A stretch of 10,468 nt of DNA from JAPWJZ01 sp035626855. Lineage in GTDB: Bacteria; Pseudomonadota; Alphaproteobacteria; Micavibrionales; UBA2020. Under the pieces are notes generated by a model, which was given only the letters and a program-made list of their open reading frames with translations, had not been told where the DNA came from and ran no database searches. This document shows positions 5,838 through 10,468 of this stretch, one piece after another. Numbering within the stretch: position 1 is the stretch's first letter; every line of letters begins with the position of its first letter. The position numbers were made by a program, and so were the translations under genes. The stretch spans positions 1 through 10,468 of the forward strand of contig DASPMW010000075.1 of the NCBI GenBank assembly GCA_035626855.1, in the 5' to 3' direction.

Positions 5838-6818
5838 ATGTCAATTCGGGATGAATTCAATGACGCGGCCGAGGAATGGTACGCGCTGGAAGAAGGCAGC
5901 TTCCCTGCCCTGCCAAGCGCGGAAGGCGGCGCAGTGATCGCCGTACGCGGGCTGCTGCCCCTGCCCGTGCAGGACACGCCCGGCTTTCGCGCCGCGTCCG
6001 GCGTAGTCGAGGCCGCGCTGCTGATTCTCTCGCAGAGCCCCCATGCCCGCCGGATGGCGCAAACCGCGCTCGCCCAAAAATACAGCGTTAGGATCGGCAG
6101 CGCAACGCAGAGCAGCGAATGGGCCGAGGCGTCGGGGCATACCGACATCGCCAACCGCGTTATCCATGCCGGCGCTGAAACCGACCCGCTGAAGCTCGCG
6201 CTGGTGATCGCGCATGAGCTGGCGCATGTCGCGCAGGCGGACAAGGGTTTTAATTTTTCCGTGACGAACAAGAAACCCGAGGCCGCGATGCGCGAGCTGA
6301 TGGTGATGGAGGGCGATGCGCGCGCGCATGAATTCATCGTTGCGCTGGAGCTTGCCTATAAAATGCCGGGCGATCCGGACGAGCGCCTGCTGTTCCCCGC
6401 CGCGATCGACGCCGTGTCGGATTCTCTAGGCTCCGACCTTACGCGCAAAATCATCGCGCATTTTCGGCCGCAATTCCCCGAAATCGATCGCGATGAGATG
6501 ATGGCCCGCGTGTTCAAATCCTTTTACGGCTCGCTCGCCTTGCGCGCGCATTACGAAGCATCCGTCCAGACTGCGCTGAACGACCCGGCGGTTCGCCTGC
6601 TGGATGACAGCGCATTCGTAAAGGATTTCGACGCCGCGGCCGCGCTGCAAAAACTTGGCGGTTACGCGATAAAGGCCGCGAAATACCTCGACCTCGACGC
6701 GCCGCAGATGGCCGGCCTCACGCAATCCGGGCAGGACGGCATTAATCAATGGCGCGCCCGCCGCGCAGCCGCGGCAACCTCCGCGCCGACCGCGAAACCG
6801 AAGGCTGCGGCCCCATGA
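5838..6818 (+). CDS. Putative zinc metallopeptidase (HELAH motif, DUF6782-like), candidate T4BSS substrate
   Basis: 326 residues, no signal peptide or transmembrane helix, so cytoplasmic or exported by a non-Sec route. VIAHELAHVAQ contains HExxH at 126-130: two His zinc ligands and the catalytic Glu127. A likely third ligand is Glu158 in VMEGDARAHE, on the following helix about 28 residues later, a gluzincin-like spacing. A helical C-terminal half (about 185-300) precedes an Ala/Pro/Lys-rich tail (about 305-326). It resembles the putative metallopeptidases labelled DUF6782, a recollection not checked by search. ATG 5838 is the first start after the in-frame TAA at 5826. The stop overlaps the next gene's start (ATGA, 6815-6818), so it is coupled to an ankyrin gene. 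Divergence from a T4BSS operon suggests a secreted effector or a system-linked protease, but the substrate is unknown. Confidence 0.85.
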   Translation: MSIRDEFNDAAEEWYALEEGSFPALPSAEGGAVIAVRGLLPLPVQDTPGFRAASGVVEAALLILSQSPHARRMAQTALAQKYSVRIGSATQSSEWAEASGHTDIANRVIHAGAETDPLKLALVIAHELAHVAQADKGFNFSVTNKKPEAAMRELMVMEGDARAHEFIVALELAYKMPGDPDERLLFPAAIDAVSDSLGSDLTRKIIAHFRPQFPEIDRDEMMARVFKSFYGSLALRAHYEASVQTALNDPAVRLLDDSAFVKDFDAAAALQKLGGYAIKAAKYLDLDAPQMAGLTQSGQDGINQWRARRAAAATSAPTAKPKAAAP

Positions 6819-7273
6819 CGATTGACACGGATTTTGCCGATGCCGCAGCGCCGCTGCCCGCGATCAGCCCGGATAAACAGCTGCTAGCAGCTGCCGAAGC
6901 AGGCGACATTGAATCCGCGCGCGATGCGCTGACGCGCGGCGCGAACATCGAGGCGCGCGATGAATTGCTGACGACGCCGCTGATGCTGGCGGTCTTCGCG
7001 AAGAGACCGCAGATGGTGCATTTCCTGCTGGCCAACCGCGCCGACCCGCTCGCGGAGCGCGCGTCGGAAGGCGCGCTGCACCTGGCCGCGCGCGTCGATG
7101 TGCCGGAAATCACCGAGACGCTTTTGCATCATGGCGCGGCCGGGCATTTAACGCTCGCCACCCAGACGACGAAAATGACGCCGCTGCATATCGCCGCGAT
7201 GACGGGCAGCGCGGATGCGGCGCGGCAGTTATTGCAGGCGGGCGCGGCGGTCAATTACCGCGGCGAGAATTAA
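6815..7273 (+). CDS. Ankyrin-repeat protein, N-terminal part (split by in-frame TAA)
   Basis: 152 residues from ATG 6815, which overlaps the upstream TGA. The frame stays open back to 6749, but a start there would overlap the metallopeptidase by about 70 nt, so 6815 is preferred. After a short Asp/Ala-rich leader (1-18) come about four ankyrin units: a cap (20-50, QLLAAAEAGDIESARDAL), TTPLMLAVFAKRPQMVHFLL (53-72), EGALHLAARVDVPEITETLL (85-104) and MTPLHIAAMTGSADAARQLL (121-140), ending AAVNYRGEN. It stops at TAA 7271-7273 in the loop that opens the next repeat. The next codon is ATG in the same frame and continues the ankyrin array with correct 33-residue phasing. I read this as the front half of a roughly 299-codon gene. 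It may act as a truncated protein, be rejoined by readthrough, or be a recent pseudogene. Confidence 0.8.
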   Translation: MTIDTDFADAAAPLPAISPDKQLLAAAEAGDIESARDALTRGANIEARDELLTTPLMLAVFAKRPQMVHFLLANRADPLAERASEGALHLAARVDVPEITETLLHHGAAGHLTLATQTTKMTPLHIAAMTGSADAARQLLQAGAAVNYRGEN

Positions 7274-7276
7274 ATG
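7271..7276 (+). other. In-frame TAA-ATG junction within an ankyrin array
   Basis: TAA (7271-7273) is followed at once by ATG (7274-7276) in the same frame. Thr122 of the last upstream TPLH and Ser155 of the downstream SAVD are exactly 33 codons apart, counting the stop as one residue. A single base change (for example from AAA, GAA or CAA) would produce this stop. It also permits termination-reinitiation. Confidence 0.85.
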
Positions 7277-7711
7277 AGCGCGGTCGATGTCGCGGCGCAG
7301 TTCGGCCATGCCGACATCATTCGCCTGCTGGTGCAGGAAGGACAGGCCGACCTGCGCGGCGCGCGCGAAGGCCAGGGATTTGCGCCGCTCTACTATGCAA
7401 TCGCGCACAAAAAGATGGAGGCGGTGGTCGAGCTGCTGCGTCTCGGCGCCGACCCCCTGAAAACCGACCCGGATATGCCGAAGCGCGATTCGCTGGGACA
7501 GGCGGCGACCGAGGGAAACCTTGAAATCATGAAACTGCTGCTCGACCTGCCGGGGGGCGGGTTCGATTACTCGCGCCTCGGCCATGCGCTCGGTGCCGCG
7601 GAAATGAACCACAAGGACGCGGCCGTGCGCCTGCTCGAGGAAGCGATGCGCGATTATGTAATCAAGCGACTGCCCCCGCCTTCGGGCCCGTCCTGCGATC
7701 CCGCCATCTAA
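7274..7711 (+). CDS. Ankyrin-repeat protein, C-terminal part of the split gene
   Basis: 145 residues from an ATG that directly abuts the upstream stop. Repeats visible: SAVDVAAQFGHADIIRLL (2-19), FAPLYYAIAHKKMEAVVELL (about 36-55), a unit with LGQAATEGNLEIMKLLLDL and a degenerate final unit with LGHALGAAEMNHKDAAVRLL, then a Pro-rich tail (LPPPSGPSCDPAI). The first repeat lacks its opening residues, which are supplied by the upstream frame, so this is unlikely to be an independent ancestral gene. Only a weak GAGA-like purine run precedes the ATG; expression would rely on reinitiation or readthrough. It is the last gene of the 5838-7711 cluster before the 88-nt gap. Confidence 0.72.
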   Translation: MSAVDVAAQFGHADIIRLLVQEGQADLRGAREGQGFAPLYYAIAHKKMEAVVELLRLGADPLKTDPDMPKRDSLGQAATEGNLEIMKLLLDLPGGGFDYSRLGHALGAAEMNHKDAAVRLLEEAMRDYVIKRLPPPSGPSCDPAI

Positions 7712-7724
7712 CCCCCTATCGCTA

Positions 7725-7753
7725 TTGGCTGGTCGGGACGGCCATGTTATACC
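7725..7753 (+). promoter_or_regulatory. Candidate promoter for the second ankyrin gene
   Basis: TTGGCT (7725-7730) and TATACC (7748-7753) with a 17-nt spacer lie in the 88-nt gap after the split ankyrin gene. The predicted start near 7760 gives a leader of about 40-60 nt. It suggests the larger ankyrin genes can be expressed separately from the metallopeptidase. Confidence 0.4.
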
Positions 7754-7799
7754 CTTATGCAAATCCTGAATGACATAAACAACGTCCCGCGCGACACGG

Positions 7800-9281
7800 A
7801 TGCGCGGGCTTGCAGGCAGCATGGCTCCCAACGACGACGATAATATCGAGGACCGCCGCAGCAACTTCGAGAAGGCGATGGATCGCCTGACCGGAGGCCT
7901 CAAGGGAGTCTTCGGTGATGCCGCAGCACCCGCGCCCGCCCCGTCATCTGATAATTCCGCCGCCGCTCCGCCGCCGCCACGCACGCAAGTGACGCGCGAC
8001 GGCGTCAAGGTCGACACTGCTGCCTTCTTCAACGCCGTGCGCCGCGGCAATCTGGATGCCATCGTCGATTACATCAAGGCGGGCGGCGACCTGAATATTT
8101 ACAACCTGCCGGGCGATACGCCGCTGCATATCGCGGCGCGCGCGGGCAACAATGATGTGACCGAGCTGCTCTTGCGCGCCGGCGCCAACCCGAAGCAGGG
8201 CAAGAAGAACGACGCCGATGCAACGCCGCTCGAGGACGCCGTGAATTTCGGCAAGGTCGAGGTGGTGGAAACGCTGGTGCGCCATGGCGGTTATATCCAG
8301 GGAAAGATGGTCGACGGCCGCACGCTGCTGCACCGCGCTGTCGAAAAGGGCAAGACGCGCATGGTGGTCGCGATGATCCGCGCGGGCGCCGACGCGAACG
8401 AGCGTACGGCGAACGGCTCGACCCCGCTCATCATGGCGGTATCCATGCGACTGACCGAAGTTGCGGAAGCGCTGCTGGAATTCCCCGAAGTGGTCCGCGG
8501 CATCAACGATTTCACCAATGCGACCGACCCGAAGCAGCGCAACAGCTTTCAGCTGGCAATCGAGCGCGGCCTTGCGACCGTCGCCGGAAAAATGCTGAAG
8601 CTGGGCGCGAACGTCAACCAGCCGGATGCCGAGGGCGTGACGCCGCTCGGCCATGCGCTGTCGCAATACAACATGCCCCTTGTCAAAACCCTTGTGCTGC
8701 AGGGCGCTGATGTGAACCGCCCGGCTGGCATCGGCGGGCTGACGCCGCTCAGCCTGATCGCGGGCGACGCCGATATGACGGTCGCCAAGAAGCGCGCCGA
8801 GTTTATTTCCTTCCTGATCGCCCGGGGCGCGGACCCGGATTGCCGCGCGCCCGATACCGGGATGAGCCCGCTTGCCTCCGTGCTGCTGACCAAGGGCGGC
8901 GAATGGGGCGCATCGGCGCTGCTGACGCACGAGATCGATACGGAGTCTCGCGACGATTCAGGCGCGACGCCCATTTACTACACGTTGCATAAATCCGACA
9001 CCACGGCGCTCGAGATGATGATCAATTCGGGCGCAGACGTAAACGCGCGCCATATGGTCGATGCGCGCACGCCGCTGATCGAGGCCGTGCAGCAGAAGAA
9101 CCACGCAGGCCTGCGCCTGCTGTTGCAGGCGGGCGCGAACCCGAAGCATTTCGACAGCCATAACCGCTCGGCGCTGTCCTATGCGCGGGAGCTGGAGGAC
9201 ACGCAGGCGATCCTGCTGCTGGAGCGCGCGCTGAAGCCCCCCGCGCCAAAGGACCCGCCCCCGAAAGCGCCGAAGCCATGA
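7800..9281 (+). CDS. Large ankyrin-repeat protein (about 11-12 repeats), candidate effector
   Basis: 493 residues from ATG 7800. ATG 7821 (Met8, MAPNDDD) is an alternative start with a slightly better AGG-containing ribosome-binding site; an in-frame TAA at 7776 limits the upstream end. A charged then Ala/Pro-rich N-terminus (1-65, no signal peptide) precedes about 11-12 ankyrin units from about 74 to 475, including GDTPLHIAARAGNNDVTELL, GRTLLHRAVEKGKTRMVVAM, GVTPLGHALSQYNMPLVKTL, GATPIYYTLHKSDTTALEMM and ARTPLIEAVQQKNHAGLRLL. The array ends in a Pro/Lys tail (PPAPKDPPPKAPKP). Ankyrin repeats mediate protein binding. Ankyrin proteins are recurrent Dot/Icm substrates in Legionella and Coxiella, but no catalytic domain or known secretion signal is visible here. 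The stop overlaps the next start (ATGA, 9278-9281). Confidence 0.9.
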   Translation: MRGLAGSMAPNDDDNIEDRRSNFEKAMDRLTGGLKGVFGDAAAPAPAPSSDNSAAAPPPPRTQVTRDGVKVDTAAFFNAVRRGNLDAIVDYIKAGGDLNIYNLPGDTPLHIAARAGNNDVTELLLRAGANPKQGKKNDADATPLEDAVNFGKVEVVETLVRHGGYIQGKMVDGRTLLHRAVEKGKTRMVVAMIRAGADANERTANGSTPLIMAVSMRLTEVAEALLEFPEVVRGINDFTNATDPKQRNSFQLAIERGLATVAGKMLKLGANVNQPDAEGVTPLGHALSQYNMPLVKTLVLQGADVNRPAGIGGLTPLSLIAGDADMTVAKKRAEFISFLIARGADPDCRAPDTGMSPLASVLLTKGGEWGASALLTHEIDTESRDDSGATPIYYTLHKSDTTALEMMINSGADVNARHMVDARTPLIEAVQQKNHAGLRLLLQAGANPKHFDSHNRSALSYARELEDTQAILLLERALKPPAPKDPPPKAPKP

Positions 9282-10468
9282 GCAGCATCCTCGATTTCGC
9301 CGCCGCGGGCGACAAACAGGCGATCCGCGATCTAATCGCCGAGCACACTTATGAAGATGTCGCCAAAATAATCAACGACGCCGACAGCGAAGGGCGCACC
9401 ACGCTGCATCATGCGGTCAGGCAAGGCTGGGCCGATATGGTGCCTGCGCTGGCTGCGGCCGGCGCAAATATTGAGGCGCGTGACGCCAATGACGGCACGC
9501 CGCTCTATCGCGCGGTCGAGAACAAGGATATCGCAGCCGCAACCGCGATGCTGCAGGCAGGCGCCGTACGCGACGTGCGCCGCTTCGAAGACGGTCTAAC
9601 CGCGCTGCAGATCGCCATCACGGACAATAACCTCGCAATGGTGAAGCTGCTGGTGGACTGGGGCGCGGATGTCACCGCGAAGACGCCGCCGAAGGACGAC
9701 GGCATGAACGCCTATCATTTCGCGGCAAGGCAGGACCCCGCGATCCTCGACCTGCTCATGGACCATCCCGATGCTGGTGCCCTGCACGAGATTTTTACCG
9801 CCGACCGCAAGAAGCAAAGCGTGCTGCGCATCGCGCTCGAGCGCAGCGACAAACCGCTGGTCGAAAAGCTGCTCGATTACGGCGTCGATGTGAACGAACG
9901 CGACGATAACGGCGAGACGCCGCTGTTTTACCTGCTCGGCCACCGCGACAGCCGCGAAAAGACGCTGCCCATCATCCGCCTGCTGATCGAACGCGGCGCG
10001 GATCTCGACAAGCTGACGAATTACTGGGGCGAAAACGCGCTGTTCCCCGCCGTGCAGTCGTCATATACCGAGGCGGTGAAGCTGCTGCTCGATTACGGCG
10101 CGGATGCGAAGGCGGTGACGGTGCAGGGCGAAACGCTGCTGCACGCGGCCGCAAATACCTATGATGCGAAAACAATGCGGATGCTGGTGAAGGCGGGTGC
10201 CGATATCAATGCGCGCGACCGCAACAAGCAGACGCCGCTGCACATCGCGGCGAACAAGAACAAGCTCGACGTCGTCGACGCGCTGCTGAACGCGGGCGCG
10301 GACCCGTTCCTGAAAGACAAGAATGGCAAGACGCCGCGCGATCTTGCGCCCGCGGAATTCCAGGCGCGCGTGAACCGCGTGATCGCCGAAAAGGAAAAAG
10401 AGATCGAGATAAAAAAATACGGCCATGCGATGTATGTGAAGCGCCAGGCCGCGGAAAAAGAGCGCCTC
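9278..10468 (+). CDS. Third ankyrin-repeat protein, 3' end off right edge
   Basis: 397 codons are visible from ATG 9278, which overlaps the upstream TGA, to the right edge with no stop, so the gene is partial. It starts almost directly with ankyrin units: SEGRTTLHHAVRQGWADMV, DGTPLYRAVENKDIAAATAM, GLTALQIAITDNNLAMVKLL, a longer divergent unit around NAYHFAARQDPAILDLLMD, GETPLFYLLGHRDSREKTL, GENALFPAVQSSYTEAVKLL, GETLLHAAANTYDAKTMRML and KQTPLHIAANKNKLDVVDAL. The last unit (KNGKTPRDLAPAEFQ) leads into a Lys/Glu-rich helix (VIAEKEKEIEIKKYGHAMY, then RQAAEKERL) that may be a coiled coil or the start of another domain. No signal peptide. Translationally coupled to the 493-residue ankyrin gene; probably a co-expressed paralogue with its own targets. 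Confidence 0.88.
   Translation, partial: MSSILDFAAAGDKQAIRDLIAEHTYEDVAKIINDADSEGRTTLHHAVRQGWADMVPALAAAGANIEARDANDGTPLYRAVENKDIAAATAMLQAGAVRDVRRFEDGLTALQIAITDNNLAMVKLLVDWGADVTAKTPPKDDGMNAYHFAARQDPAILDLLMDHPDAGALHEIFTADRKKQSVLRIALERSDKPLVEKLLDYGVDVNERDDNGETPLFYLLGHRDSREKTLPIIRLLIERGADLDKLTNYWGENALFPAVQSSYTEAVKLLLDYGADAKAVTVQGETLLHAAANTYDAKTMRMLVKAGADINARDRNKQTPLHIAANKNKLDVVDALLNAGADPFLKDKNGKTPRDLAPAEFQARVNRVIAEKEKEIEIKKYGHAMYVKRQAAEKERL

Noticed and set aside
5638..5937. 99-residue plus-strand frame starting in the intergenic region
   Set aside because: It crosses the terminator-like hairpin and overlaps the metallopeptidase start in another frame.
6749..6814. Upstream start for the first ankyrin gene
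   Set aside because: It would overlap the metallopeptidase by about 70 nt and add an Arg-rich leader. The ATGA overlap at 6815 fits the pattern of the neighbouring genes.
7944..8930. 328-residue minus-strand frame antisense to the large ankyrin gene
   Set aside because: The plus strand shows regular ankyrin repeats; the minus frame is an Arg/His/Ala-rich shadow.
1..10468. CRISPR arrays, insertion sequences, attachment sites
   Set aside because: I saw no spaced direct repeats, transposase or integrase frames, or tRNA-end duplications. The only direct repeats found are coding repeats in the dotF-like linker and the ankyrin genes.

Overview
The window is a GC-rich, gene-dense stretch with two divergent gene blocks around a central intergenic region (about 5551-5837). 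It looks chromosomal and Gram-negative: one protein has a Sec signal peptide and belongs to an outer-membrane secretin-like family, and several are inner-membrane or periplasmic. Base composition and the style of the accessory genes suggest an alphaproteobacterium, but no ribosomal or housekeeping marker is present, so taxonomy is an inference.

Left block (minus strand, 5550 down to the left edge): core genes of a type IVB (Dot/Icm, IncI Tra-like) secretion system. In transcription order they are a long DotI/IcmL-family VirB8-like protein, a second full-length DotI/IcmL protein, DotH/IcmK, DotG/IcmE, and the 5' part of a DotF/IcmG-like protein that runs off the left edge. This matches the icmM-L-K-E-G order of Legionella, except that the icmM/dotJ position holds a second full-length DotI rather than a short DotJ, and DotG lacks the huge repeat region of Legionella DotG. 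dotH and dotG overlap by ATGA. A stable hairpin lies between dotG and the dotF-like gene, and a terminator-like hairpin lies between the second dotI and dotH. A plausible promoter overlapped by an AT-rich inverted repeat lies ahead of the first dotI.

Right block (plus strand, 5838 to the right edge): a cytoplasmic HELAH-type putative metallopeptidase followed by ankyrin-repeat genes, mostly linked by ATGA stop/start overlaps. The first ankyrin gene is split by a single in-frame TAA followed at once by ATG, and the two halves keep exact 33-residue ankyrin phasing across the stop. Next come a 493-residue ankyrin protein with its own candidate promoter and a third ankyrin gene that is still open at the right edge.

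Working interpretation: an effector-type T4BSS core operon divergently paired with candidate substrates (a metallopeptidase and ankyrin proteins, both recurrent effector architectures in Dot/Icm systems). The secretion genes are read directly from sequence. The effector role of the right block rests on proximity and domain type only. A conjugative role for the T4BSS is not excluded from this window.
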